A stretch of DNA of 64,000 bases from Beverwykella pulmonaria (Eukaryota > Ascomycota > Dothideomycetes > Pleosporales > Melanommataceae): positions 283,716 through 347,715 of the forward strand of contig BCHH01000015.1 of NCBI GenBank assembly GCA_001599595.1. Direction: 5' to 3'. Shown here piece by piece: positions 21,929-33,651 of the stretch (positions within the stretch are counted from its first letter, which is position 1; every line of letters begins with the position of its first letter). A program made the translations under genes and the position numbers. Below the pieces are notes generated by a model. That model searched no databases. It was given only the letters and a program-made list of their open reading frames with translations, and had not been told where the DNA came from.

Positions 21929-23255
21929 ATGTTTCCACATCCACTCCCAACACTCCCGGCTGTTCAAGATAGCTGTACAATCATGGGCCGCGCAAACGCA
22001 CACGCCCTCAAACTCATTCACCGTTCCCTGCTTCGCCGCTGTTGCAGCCACGACATCCCACTCTCCCTCCGTGTGTGCCTTGTAGAATCATCATCCTGCC
22101 CGTCTTGCCAGATCACGCGCGTTATCAAAGACATCCGTGATGTGCAGAATGGTGTCGAGACGCGCGGCGGAATATTCGCATCCAGGGAGAAGGTGCTCGC
22201 TGAGAGCGAGGCGGGTGGCGACGCTCAGAGCACCCAAGCGAAGCGGCATCGGGCATGGATGCGCAAGTGGAGACAGGTGAAGATCAAGGTTGCGGCGCTG
22301 CTAAAGGAGTTTGAGGAAGTGGCGGAGGCGATGCTGCAAGAGGAGGAGTATACGGGGGCTGCAGAGGTGAAGAAGGCTCTAAGGTTGTGGGGAGAGGTTG
22401 AAGAAGAGATGACAGTCGTTCCGGGGCATTATGTGCAGGAGAAGGAGGAAGACAATGATGGAAAGGACGATGAAGCTGAAGCAAAAAATGGAGAAGGGAA
22501 ACCGGCAAAGGTCATCACTGGTCTGCAAGGGATGGCACAAGCAGCAGCAAAGGACGATACTATGGACGGCGATGAGAAAGGGGTCGGAGTGACGGTCGAC
22601 ATTGATTTTAATAAGGGTGAGTATGTTATCGAGTTGGCACCTGTGGTTGGAAATCATCACGTTCACGACAGCCGCGATGCCAGTAATGGGACATTACAAC
22701 TGAAATTCCAAGACGAAGCCATCCCAGAAAGCGCCAACGATCGCATCTGTTCCTAAAAAATACAGCCTCTTAACTCTCCAATCAGCACTCCGTAAAAGTC
22801 GCATTTCCAGCTCATCTTCGAACCAAGACTCTACGCCACCTACCCGACCTAAACTTCAGTTCAATTCTATAACAACACACATTCCTTACCTCCGACATCC
22901 AATCCCCTCCTCACCCAGCCCTACCTTCCAGCCACACAATTTCTACACCTCTGCTGAGGTTAGCCGCCCGCACCCAACTTACCGGCGCACTTCCGCTTCC
23001 TACCAAGCCGGGACATGGGCATCCCCCGAAGGATGCGAGAAAGTAGACACAAGTTTCATGAAGGTGGATTGGGGACTTGTGCAAGACGTATGGAAGGCCG
23101 AAATGCGGATGCACGAGTTGGAGGGGTTAGAGGGATTGGAGCTAGGGTACTGGAAGTGGGTGGTAAAGTGGTGGGTGAAGAAAATTAGACAGAGTGGAGT
23201 AGAAAAGGGAGAGGGTTCGCGGGAAGTGATGATTGAGGGTCACGAAGCTGACTAG
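21929..23255 (+). CDS. hypothetical protein, CxH-CPxC/TRGG family, copy B
   Basis: Exons 21929-22616 and 22786-23255 with a 169-nt intron (donor GTGAGTATG, acceptor CCAATCAG) give 385 aa, close to the 407 aa of its relative at 14430-15653. Shared motifs in order: CSHDIP with C-x-H-x15-C-P-x-C; ITRVIKDIRDVQN; TRGGIFASR; a basic helical region (RHRAWMRKWRQVK); VVPGHY; VTVDI next to the splice site; then the C-terminal RRTS, GTWASP, MKVDW and KWWVKK. The intron is inferred because the first frame stops at 22756, whereas the C-terminal homology lies in another frame that opens only after 22703; joining at these sites restores the match. An alternative start is ATG 21983. Function unknown; the Cys/His set may bind zinc. 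Confidence 0.72.
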
Positions 23256-24081
23256 GCGGGAGAAGGTTTGGGACCTTGGCTAGTATACTGGAGTGAGGAG
23301 ATTGAACTTCGGCATTGAGGTTAGCCTAGAAAATGGTATTGGCGTCTAACTTGATTTTGTGACGTGGAACCGCATACTTGGAACCTTCGCGTATCGGATG
23401 AACATGGGTATGGGTGTTGTAGTGAAGAGTGCACAAGCACAAGTATCAGCATTAGTATTAGCATTATCAACGAGCCGTTACTCTATCATCATGCCGTATC
23501 GTCACGCATGGCAACTCCCATCGCAGTCTCTCTATCTCTCTCTCTTTGCTGATTTAATGATTTTAGTGTAAGTTTATGCGCGAGAGGAGAGTTTCTATGT
23601 CTTAAACTGTTTTTCCGATAATAGGCACTGACATCGTGCACTGCGAATGTCCCTCACATGCTACCAACATTGTTTGCCCAAAAGTGGTTACTAGAACCCA
23701 CTCTATCCACTGACCTGCTTTGAGCGCTGCATCATGTCTCTCACAATATTCTTATTATACTCATATTTCGCCGTCCATTATCACTCCTTTGCAAAATGCC
23801 ACGCCTACGATTTCCATCCCTGTCGACACCTTTTACAACGTTTTTCATCATCGACATTGTGCACCAACATTGTACACACCCAACCCTTCCATATATCATC
23901 CCCATCCTGGAACCTAAACTTCCTCATCGTACCGACCTAGCCGTTCACAGTGTTCAAAACATTTGACGGGTGTCAAAATTGTAAGATCTCGGATATCTAG
24001 CCTTTAGTCAAACTCCAAATCTTCGAAACGAAGAACACCGAACGGCTCGAGAGAACAGAAAAGGAAAACGTAGCAGGAACT
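23256..24081. other. intergenic, no gene seen
   Basis: Contains short TC-rich tracts (for example near 23526-23550) and small ORFs without family resemblance. It precedes the acidic gene at 24082. Confidence 0.4.
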
Positions 24082-24953
24082 ATGCTTTTCAACTTCTCCT
24101 TTAGGAAAGGTGTGTCCTCTTCTTCCTCTTCCTCTTCTATACTCCCAAAGATTGCACCTCCTACGTGCAAATCCACCCGCCCAAAAATTCCAACCATCGA
24201 AAAGTTAGACTCACAACTCATGGTAGACTACGCGCACTTCGAACCCTTAGGCTGGCCCTTCGAAGCCTCCGACGACGAAGGAGAAGAAGACAGTGCCGAT
24301 TTCCTACCATCACGCATCCTCGCCAAGATCCTACAGGTGAGTGAAAATAATCAGGCACCGCCGGTAAAGGTTATAGCGAAGGCCGTAGAAGAAGCCGAGC
24401 TGCTCTTCGATGCCGAAGCTGCAGCAGACAAACAGGAAAGCAATCTTAGCTCCTCGAGCACAGAGTACACTGAGTCTACTCTTTCCTTCTCGGAGAAGGA
24501 TGAAATCTCGCTTGGCATTCTTATTAATACTGCTCCCAACGGTATTAATCCAGATGTAGAGGTGTATAAGCTAGGTCTCGACCCTACAGACGCTGTAGAC
24601 ATTGCCGTGCGTCTAAACAACGCAATCCTCAAAGCCGAGTCCGTAAGCGTGCACCGCTCAAACCGCGAAGCAAGACCCGGGTTCCACGTTCTACGTAACT
24701 CAGCGCAAAAACTAGGAGTGGCCTCCTTGAGACCGTTTTGTTCTATACACGGAAGATGCCCGAACGTCGCACGACGCACGCCGATTTTCTCAGCGCGGCC
24801 GAAGTGCACGAGTGGGACGAGAAAGTAAGAGAGGCAGTCATTATGATGACTGAGCAGTATGCAAAGTGTGTGAAATTCTTCCCATATCTGAAGAGTGCGC
24901 CGAAGCAACTGATACAGGGGTGCCGGATGGTGTATACTCCCCTTCGCAGATAG
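24082..24953 (+). CDS. hypothetical acidic protein, probably two exons
   Basis: Starts at ATG 24082 with a Ser run near the N-terminus, then a strongly acidic patch (SDDEGEEDSADF), LPSRILAKIL, a Glu/Ala-rich helix and a Ser/Glu stretch. The frame shifts near its end: the plausible C-terminus (HADFLSAAEVHEWDEK... to YTPLRR) is in the next frame. A GTAAGC donor at 24643 with an acceptor at 24731 or 24755 would join them in frame; the acceptor sequences (TGAG, GAAG) are weak, so a frameshift is the alternative. No recognised family. The acid patch followed by LP.R.L.(E/K)IL loosely resembles the broken locus just downstream. Confidence 0.45.
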
Positions 24954-25057
24954 TGGGTAGGCGGATGGAGAAGCACGAAAAAGACGATGCACGACCATTG
25001 TTGCTAAGGCCAAGTATCTATTTTTTTTTCTAGGTATCGATCATCTGACTAATATCA

Positions 25058-26371
25058 ATGTTCGGTCTGTGTTCACGCCGTATCAGCACCGGCGAGTCAA
25101 TTCCGTGTAAGAGTCTTCCTCCTCAAACGACGAGGTCGAAGATAATACTGAGTCAAACAATGAGGAAGCTAAGGTGGATGGAATGGAGTGATATAGACAT
25201 CCACGAGATAATCGATTTGTACTTGGATCTAGGTAAGTTTTTCGACTCCGACACCACCAGCCAGGTTACACTATTCGATCTCAACGCACAATAAGAAATT
25301 GGATACTACGCAATGAATTAGCTACTCTATTTCTACGAGCCAGCGATCTCCCATTATTCTGTCGAGGATTTGGCCTGGGGTGACGCAAACGAGGAAGACT
25401 AGGACGGCGACGGTGAAGGTATAAAAGAAGTCTACGCGCCACCTTCTCATCTCCTCCCCGAGATCCTAATGTCCACTGATGCAGAGTGGCTGCAGGTGCA
25501 GACTTTCAGGTGTCTGCTTAAACTCAGTATAAATACTCGTCTCGAGACTATTGCCGAAGAGGACGAAGGCGTTTCTTCGTCTGCATTATCAGAATCTTCG
25601 CGTGAGTTTGAAGGTATTCGTGAGATTATCTGGCTTTTGGAGCAGGTAGGGCGAACTTTTTGGACGACGAGGACGACAAGGACGACGAGTTCGAAAGTAT
25701 CCTTGGATGCGTCAAGCCAGTAGAAAAACGTATAGCGAACTTCCTAGGCGACCAATATCACGAAGTCTCGCCAGTGTCGCAGTATTTTATGTTCTTCCTA
25801 GACTTCCTGAGACCACTTTATATACCGAGAGTGAATTGTTCGACGATGAGATTGGGCAGCGTGAGCCAGACATCCACTTTGTTGTTGTTGATAGCTTGCT
25901 TGCCGATGCTGAGCACTCGGATAATGAAAAAGAGGAGCTGACTGAGGTATCAGAAATTCCACAGGGGCCCTGACGATGAAGCACCACTTCATGTTGTAAA
26001 TATTCCTGAGACTAGTGATATCGATAGCAATCGGTTATTCCCCGGCTGGATAATTGACTACAATGTCCTCTTTGTACGGCAGCAGCAGCAGCAGCAGCAA
26101 TGTAAACACTCCTCTAGACGATGGGAACGCGAATTTGTAGTACGTGAGGAGATTGAAGATCTTGAGGGGGATGTAAGCTTCTCGCGTGTTAATGACTGCT
26201 CGTTTGGGAATCTGTAGCCCATTAGCAGACGTGGAGTGGGCGTTGGAGTTCCTCTCGCAGATTGATCCGCACTCGCGTTTGGTGCAGTTGCTGCAGATGA
26301 GTCCCATGGCGTTGCAGGAGCGGATGGCCGCTGCCAACCAGGAAATGGTAGGCTTTTTCCATCTAATTTGA
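25058..26371 (+). pseudogene. broken acidic ORF series, possible degenerate relative of the 24082 gene
   Basis: In one frame from 25058 to about 25640 the translation is coherent and acidic but interrupted by TAA at 25292, TAG near 25319 and TAG near 25407. It contains EDLAWGDANEED and PPSHLLPEILMS, which recall the acid patch and LPSRILAKIL of the upstream gene. It then continues in other frames: LDDEDDKDDEFESILG; TESELFDDEIGQREPD; a stretch with a Gln run; and finally VEWALEFLSQIDPHSR up to the stop at 26371. Introns could explain some frame changes, but no consistent set was found. Best described as a decaying gene or a gene with exons I cannot resolve. Confidence 0.4.
26080..26100 (+). 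repeat. (CAG)n tract, poly-Gln if translated
   Basis: Seven consecutive CAG/CAA triplets, in the frame that reads FVRQ... within the broken acidic locus. A trinucleotide repeat prone to length change. Confidence 0.85.
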
Positions 26372-29009
26372 GGTAAAGATTTGTACTCTAAATGAGAGCT
26401 GATAAGGCCCTCCAAATAATGGCATCCAGGCAGATCCGGAAGATCCAGGCTGCTCATCCACGGTAGGTGGTAGAAAAGGAAAGTCTGCTCAAAATCACGC
26501 TGTTGTATATTAGTTTAGCGCATACAAAGTAATATAATATTGAAACATATTCAAGAATCCTTACTGCGCAATAACATTCGATGAACATGAGAGCCATGAG
26601 AGATGCAAGTGCCGAAATAGGTGATAATGGCGCGCAACTGCATGGTTTGATGGTGAATGGATCGTTCAAGCCTGAACCCATTCTTAGCTGACCGCATCTC
26701 TCAGGTAGTGAGTAGTACTATAAGTGGGCCAATATGTTTGGAAGCGGGATGAACATGCGAACCTAAGACTCTTTCGTGGCGTGCCCATGCCAACCGATTC
26801 CACTTCAGGCAATACTGTCCCATTATCGGTGCGGCCTGCAGTGGGGAAGACAATAGTCACGTTTGGTCGTATGAGGCTACGAGACATGGGCACTCGTATG
26901 CCGCAGAGAGTATACCTGCGTCATTGTGGTGTTAACGTCTAGTGTGTGTTAAACCGATGTGGTCGTTGATATGTGTGGTTACTGTAATAGTGTGGATGAG
27001 TGTATTGAGTAGATGGCTGGGAGGTGTGAAGTTGTGGTCGTGATGTGGCTTCCCATCCTGGTTAGGAAGACCACCAGGAGCTATTAATGGAACCATCCTC
27101 GTATACGGTGGCGGGTAGAGGCCGTGATATGTGTCAAAGAGACTAGCAATAAGAATATGCTCGCCCAAAATATTCTGCCAGTTTGACGTGAGGGATGTTG
27201 ATCGTAGTTCTGGCCAAGTTTAAAGGTCGGTGATGTAAAACGCTTAAGTCCAGTGAGATAGAGCTTGAACGATGACGCCGCATACCTTGCCGTTCTGTTT
27301 CGTTATGAGCTGCACACTTTTTGCGGGGAGGATTCTAGCAGCACGTGTGGGTTGGAAGAAGATGGAAGATATATTGGTTCCAGGTTCCATTCGGCTAGTA
27401 TCCGAGCCACGGCATCGCCTGGTAACCCGCCTCTAAGCCTATCTCTCGCGTGGTCTGGTGATTCCTGAGCCTAGACATCGATCAGATATCTGGAAAGGGA
27501 CGGATTTGTCCCACTTTGTTAGTGGAAGGAAGGAACACGAGATGGTGGAAGCGCATGTGTTGTTGTTATTGTTTTTGATGGTGGATGGAGCCATCAATGG
27601 AGCTGAATTCTTGTCGAGTCAAATGTACGCCCGAATTTCAGAGGCGTGCTGTACGCCCAACGAATACGATGACGATAAACTGTCTTTTATCATGAGGCAT
27701 ATTTATGAACAAAGGCGTTCGTACCTCAGTCATTTCGACCTTTGGGCCAATATTTTCCTTTTCGTATTCACAAGCAAGTTCCTTTTGATTGGTGATAATT
27801 TGGAGGACAGGCCTTGCACACCTTAGACCGAACAGAGGAAATAGAAGTGAAGTAGCCTCTTTGTGTAACGTCAATATTATAGTAGACAATTTTCTGATTC
27901 TTATGACGAGAGTAGTCGTCTCCGCTTCCATTTCCTCGATTGGTCAAGGCGCTGCAGGTCAGAATAAACTGTGCGGTGGGTGGCTTGTCAGACAACGTTG
28001 GATCTGAGAGACAAATAAATGGAGAAAGTAAGAGCAAAAAGCGAAGACCCACAGTCCTCCGAGCTGCTCGTTATCACAAGCCGCATTTGGGATGGACTAC
28101 GATTGAGAGGAAACGTCCAGAAGTCTGGAGCGAGGGTCATGATTGGCTAGTCCCAAATGCCATTCTTTGTCGTGATGCAAGAATAGCAGTGGCTAGAGGC
28201 TCGTGCGAACTAACGAACTGACAAACTGGGAAACTGGCTCGTATGCCGGCGCAGAGCCTCAGGTGAGTGAAAGCTGCTGTTGTGTCACGGTGGCCAGCTG
28301 GGAGGTAGGGTCGTAACGTGAAGTGTGAAGGCTAGGCGCTATGTCATATTTAGCGAGAAAATATAGTAACCGCTAGCCGTAGCAAGCTAGCCGTACAACC
28401 AAAAATAGCACGCGAGATCTCAGCCGACAATGCCGACAACGGCTACTCCTCCATGCTTTGTTCACGCTCGCTCGTCACTCCACTCTACGGCCGTCCGTCC
28501 CACCCACGCTGCCGAGTTTCCAGCCACATCCGTGTTGACAACTCGGCTCCCAGTTGCCAGATTCAGCCTCCGCTGCCGAAAGCAGCATATCCGCGAGCGC
28601 ATCCCTGCTCGGACGCCACAGAAACCGTAGGGCTGTGCCGAATAATGTCCCAACTCAGCTAACTACTCGGCGCTATCGATACACCGTATTGTCGCGCATG
28701 TTGCTTCGATCAGCAACATGGCGAGAGGCGATGACTCTGCTAGCAAGTGACAAACCTGTGGCGCTAACTTTATCAGTCATGGAATTTGGTAGATGCTCAA
28801 CAGACACGAGCTGTATAAAGCACATGCTCGTCCTCGCCCATAGATTTTTTTCCTTCATCAATCTAATATCATTTCCTATCACCACATTCGCTTTCTTTCC
28901 TCTCCTCAGATCATCTCACAGTCAATCGCTTGAGTACCATCTTTAGAGACCTGATATCTAATCCGAATCACTCAACCTAATATCAAACAACAACCCAACA
29001 ACAATCAAG
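26372..29009. other. gene-poor stretch, 2.6 kb
   Basis: Small ORFs occur on both strands (the longest convincing-length one at 27458-27826, plus), but none has domain-like sequence or extends through splice signals. The last ~150 bp are pyrimidine-rich and probably form the promoter and leader of the secreted protein at 29010. Confidence 0.4.
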
Positions 29010-30191
29010 ATGCGGACAGCCTTCGTTGCTATCACTGCTTTCCTCGGGGCTGCTGCTGCCAATCCCGTTGAATGGCCTCGTAACTACAATTATGGCTACA
29101 AGCCCTACCCAACGGGTGTCTCCTCTTCCTCATCGGCTACAGAGTCAAGCTCCACTCTGATCCCCTACCCCCCGACTTCAAGCTCGACCTTGACCCCATA
29201 TCCTCCAATCTCGACACCACTATCGAGCTCTTCGTCTCTAGTCCCGTACCCCCCGGCTTCAAGCTCTGGCACTGGATACGGGTCGTACCCACCGGCCTCT
29301 TCGACCCCCCCTATCTACCCCATTCCCAGCTCAACGAAAGGGGGCCATTACCCAAACCCGCCCATTCACACTGGTGTGTCCTCAAAGCCTCTTCCTCCCC
29401 CATACGGGACTGGTGTGAGCTCGAAGCCTCCTCACCCGCCAATCTCGACTGGCTACACCACAGAGACTGAGGTGATTACGACATATACGACAACGACCAT
29501 CTGTCCAGTAACTCAGACTTCTGGTACCAAGGTCATCACGACGTTGACCACCAGCACTATCACAATCACCTCGTGTAAGGCCGGATGCCACCACGAGCCG
29601 ACGCCGCCTCCTAAGCCAACTGGGCCGGTCACTGTGCCCACCACTATCACTGAAACCATCACCACCACGACTTACACCTTCGTGCCTTGCTCGACGTCTG
29701 TCGGCCACAGCGGACCATCGGTCATCTACTCAACCTACCTAACTGTGTCCTACTATCCAACGACCTACGTCACATGCACGACCTTGTACCCGCAATCTAC
29801 CAAGGTTCCTCTACCACCAGTCATCACTGTTGCGCCTCCTGCTCCCACTGTTTGCCCTGCTCCAGTTACCGTCACTGTCACTGTTGGCGGTCCTGAGCCA
29901 TGCACAGAGTGCGAGACCAAGACCTATACCGTCACTGAGCACGGCACAACAACAACTATCACAGTGACCCTGCCCCCGACCAGCGTGCCGACATACACTG
30001 TCAACCCACCACCATATACCACCCACCATACTCACTCCACCAAGGGCCCCATGCCCACCGGTGGTAGTGGATACACGCGCATTCCCCACCCTACTCACGG
30101 CCCCTACCCAACCGAGGGCGTCCACTCTAGCATTCTCAACAGCTCTTCGCACGCGGGACCCAAGCCCACCGGATACCGGTACGTCTACTAG
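29010..30191 (+). CDS. secreted Ser/Thr/Pro-rich cell-wall type protein
   Basis: A single exon of 393 aa. A short signal peptide (MRTAFVAITAFLGAAAA) is followed by a Ser/Pro/Tyr-rich repeat zone with recurring (L/S)xPYPP units and two GVSSKP repeats. Then come Thr-rich segments with ICPVT and SCKAGC, and a second set with CPAPVTVTV and CTECETKTYTV. Such Thr-rich blocks with sparse Cys are common in fungal wall glycoproteins and would be heavily O-mannosylated. No GPI-anchor signal is visible: the end is TGYRYVY, not hydrophobic. It is therefore probably secreted or covalently attached by other means. Adhesin, hydrophobin-like or structural roles cannot be told apart from sequence. Confidence 0.8.
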   Translation: MRTAFVAITAFLGAAAANPVEWPRNYNYGYKPYPTGVSSSSSATESSSTLIPYPPTSSSTLTPYPPISTPLSSSSSLVPYPPASSSGTGYGSYPPASSTPPIYPIPSSTKGGHYPNPPIHTGVSSKPLPPPYGTGVSSKPPHPPISTGYTTETEVITTYTTTTICPVTQTSGTKVITTLTTSTITITSCKAGCHHEPTPPPKPTGPVTVPTTITETITTTTYTFVPCSTSVGHSGPSVIYSTYLTVSYYPTTYVTCTTLYPQSTKVPLPPVITVAPPAPTVCPAPVTVTVTVGGPEPCTECETKTYTVTEHGTTTTITVTLPPTSVPTYTVNPPPYTTHHTHSTKGPMPTGGSGYTRIPHPTHGPYPTEGVHSSILNSSSHAGPKPTGYRYVY

Positions 30192-32050
30192 AGTAGTAGT
30201 GAGGGCATCGGCCGACAAGCATTAAAAGGCGTTTGATTTGGGAACATGGCATAAGAGCAGACTCTGGTACTTGATTGCAGGCTACAAGCCAACAACTCTC
30301 CTTGATTTCCACGAAGCATAGCATAGCACAGCGAACACTCCTTTACCTTGCATAGCCATGGCGTTTTGGAACAGCAGATGTATAGATTCCTGCATTTTTT
30401 GGATTTTGCGGCGGATGGAACGCCGCATTAAGCTCTATGTAGCGCACGCATATATAATATAATATCAAACTTAATACGCTCCTTGATTTTTGATTCCATT
30501 CATCCTATAAACTTTTGAATTTTCAGCTGCTCTACCTTCGGGTCTGCGATTTTTCTTAGCAGGAGCTAATTGCTTACTATTCTTACGTTGGTGGTCCAGA
30601 GTAACCAATATCGGTACATTTCCATTTTCAGCCCTTGCCACGACGACGCTCGCGCCTTCTCGTATGTAGTTCGTATTACGCACACATCATCGCCACCACT
30701 GCTGCCGTCATTTCCATAGTCACAATCCCACAGATCTGTACTATTCGACCACCACATGCTCTCCCGCAAATCATCAGACAGCATCCGCTTTTCCACGTGG
30801 TCGCTGATGAGTTTGACAGTCCTTTGCGCACGCTGATGTGCTCGGTCATCCTGCGCTTCATACTCTTTTAGGGATAGTCAAAGGTTCGTCGAGGCTAGTT
30901 GCGTTGTTACCGAAAGTTACTGTTTTCTGATGGCGTGTTGAGAGGTGTAGGTACCGTCAGCCAATATTATAACCTCACAGATTGAATCATTGCAGAATGG
31001 CTTTGCGCGAGAATAGAAGATTCCACTAAGAGTCTAACGATTTGTTCTAGAGTCTACATAATGATATTTGGAATGGAGAGCGAATTTTAGGAAAAGAAGG
31101 GGATAACGCCACTTGCGATTACAAAGCGGGATGCACAGCCACAATGGAAACGTAACATCGTCGCTGTCAACCACACCCAAGATCACCGAACAGGGTTGTA
31201 TTTCTAACATTGAGCAAAAACTGCAAAGCACGAGGTTTGAGGATTCTCCACAACACTTCTGCTTGACAAGCTCGCTGCTCGTGTTCTTTGTCCGTTTAGA
31301 GCTTGCTCACATCCTTAGCTCACGGTTTGGTCTCAGTCTCTCCTTAAAAATTGCTCTTCGTCGTCACCCGCAGCTTGCTCTAATATTTTTTCATAGGCTT
31401 CTCTCGTCTTTGCTCCATCTTTCACACAAGGGTTGCCAATTTCTTGTTATAAAGCTTTCCCACCACTTCTTTGATTCTCCATCCAAAGACTGCTCCTAGC
31501 AACCTGCCATTCTGACTTCTGCTTTTCTCGATTTTCGATTATAGCTTGTTTCCAATAACTTGTCATGCAGGCTTCTGTCCAGGCCTTGTCCTTTGCATAC
31601 AATTTAACCATGTTTTCTATCAAGCTAGCCTATGGAAAAATATCTATGAACTCTCATTTTCACTAACGTTAATACTAATAGCGCTTCCATGAAATATGTT
31701 CTTTCATGTCGACAGCCACGTTGAATTCTTGTCGGGAGGAGTTAAATCCCACCTGGAGACATTTTCTCATATTGTATCTGCGCTAAGGCCGCCTAACATG
31801 CTGTATTTACATCTCAGGTTGACTATTTTATACACTCATCGAACTTTCGCTCAACAAAATACTGATTCAATGATTGTTCTACAGTGGAAGAAGCCTCAGT
31901 TGCTAGTAAGTTCCTCACACACTTTAATCAGACGCAAAATCTTCCCAAAGACTCTGCTCAGTTCCCCACGTGGCCGATGAAGGTTTCGCAGTTTGTCTTA
32001 CAGGAATGATTGATGTAACTCATGATGCAGCCTTGTTCGAATGAATGTAG
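30192..32050. other. AT-rich gene-poor stretch, 1.9 kb
   Basis: Downstream of the secreted protein. Contains small ORFs such as 31113-31499 (plus) without recognisable content. On the minus strand near 31480-31560 a charged stretch (ENREKQKSEWQ) is followed by stops, possibly a remnant. No transposase or terminal repeats were recognised. Confidence 0.35.
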
Positions 32051-32530
32051 CTATACCTTGGCCTTGCCGTCTATTGCTGGTTCAATATATATATTTGTGG
32101 CATATAGGCGTCTCGAAGGTTGTCCTGGAAGCGCACCAAGAGGAATCTGGCGCAGCTTACCAGTTACCTCCCCGGTGAAAATATCCTTTCGGATGGCTCG
32201 GGGGGCAAAGTGGCTACAGTCAGGCCCGGTAATAATTCCACTCGGAACGTTTTCGACGCCAGGTGTCCATGTCACAGCCGTTCTTCTGGTACCTCTTTAA
32301 TGCGACATCTTAGCAAGACACGCAACCTATTGGAGAATGTCTTCCAGATCCGCATCGGTAAGGTCAGAGAGCTTGGTTAGTAGTCAGCGAAGCTTGCATT
32401 TCTTCGGGCAATTGATGAGACGCGGGATCTTGGCATATCCTGAGGGTCTCAAAACAGTGTTGATCTGTGTTGCGGAGAGAGAGGGTTCAGTAGAGTTCAT
32501 CTTGCGATCGGGGATGAGAGGTATCCTCAT
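32051..32530 (-). pseudogene. unknown ORF interrupted by three in-frame stops
   Basis: On the minus strand a single frame of 160 codons runs from an ATG at 32530 to TAA at 32051 and reads as ordinary protein (SDLTDADLEDILQ; TWTPGVENVPSGIITG; DIFTGEVTGKLRQIPLG). Three stops break it: TGA 32384-32386, TAG 32327-32329 and TAA 32297-32299. No frameshift is needed. I do not recognise the family. Composition on both sides of each stop is unchanged, so these look like recent point mutations, or the gene is spliced in a way I did not find. Confidence 0.5.
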
Positions 32531-33126
32531 CGCTGTAGATCTTGCGGAACAAGAATCTATACATGTCCTTAGGCTTTAAAATTGGTGGTGGTTGTCTGAC
32601 ACTTGGGTGTGCTATAACCGACATGATATTCGAGTTTTAGAGAAATGCACAATTATATACTGACGACGGGCCACGAATGTCACGGTGAAAATCATACTAT
32701 TATAGTTTCAGCAGTGATTCCGACCTGCGCTCAAGAGCCCAAACAACTCTGCTGAATTTTGAATGAAAATACGGACGAAGCTTCCTCTTTGTTTTTTTGA
32801 CAGAACAGTGTCGCCTGAAGCTCCATGTTCTGAACTGCTCTCCCAACGTCTGCATACCGTGGAGCAACTGCCATCAGTGCTCATTTGAAGGTCGATATTT
32901 CTATAGAAGGATTCAGTGTTTAGGACGGGAATGAGGAGTTGGTATACGCCTTTTGCTGATTACCCATAACTGGATATACTCTGTCGTCCAGGATATGTAG
33001 TACCCTAAATTTAGACTCTTTGCATCATAACACAAATTCGATGCTAGTGTTCATTCTAATGCCGAATTCTCTCACTGCTCGACTGAATTTAATGATAAGA
33101 GGCGAAAGTTTTGAGGGTGCTGGATA
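32531..33126. other. intergenic, no gene seen
   Basis: AT-rich, with no supported coding sequence. Confidence 0.35.
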
Positions 33127-33503
33127 TTAAAACCGTAAGGCATGTCTCCGGAATACATGTATCCGAAAACAAGGAGTTTGAAGTCTTGATGGCTTGAAGA
33201 CGTAATTCATGTTGAAATCAAATGGAAAGTACTTCCATTCATGATATCTAGCCAGTGCAAATGGTGGTTGGTCTGAGGAAGAGTCGGCAACAGTGGCATA
33301 GGTTCTCTCAAAGCCGACTTCCACTTCTTGGTATCGACGTACGATGGATATAAGCTTGATTGGATAAAGCAGCCAACACCATTGCAATCCAAGGAGTGGA
33401 ATCTGTTCATTTGTACTTGCGACGGAATATAAAGAGTGCGTTGGAGTCGACGCAGAGTTAGTAGAGGAGGATCTAGTTGAGTTGGAGCTTTTTCTTGGGA
33501 CGC
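33127..33503 (-). pseudogene. possible hypothetical ORF or gene fragment, minus strand
   Basis: An open frame of about 125 codons on the minus strand that is Ser/Thr-rich at its upstream end and then aromatic (LGLQWCWLLYPIKL, ARYHEWKYFPFDFNMNY). It has no clear ATG at its upstream end, where TAG precedes a possible splice acceptor. Not recognised. It may be an exon of a gene whose other exons I cannot place, or a remnant. Confidence 0.25.
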
Positions 33504-33651
33504 TCTACCAACATCTTCATCCAGGGCTCCTGCTGGTCGTTGCTGAATGGTCACTTGCATTGCGTTGTACGTTCATCCTCGAACTAGGAGCACCATCCCA
33601 GCACTGTCAGTGTAACGCGACTCATCCACCGACTGGGAGTATTCAACTACT

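Noticed and set aside
27458..27826. 122-codon plus-strand ORF with a hydrophobic patch
   Set aside because: No signal-peptide position, no family, isolated in an AT-rich stretch; cannot be supported.
31113..31499. Possible transposon remnant, 128-codon ORF
   Set aside because: Looked for transposase motifs, terminal repeats and target duplications on both strands and found none.
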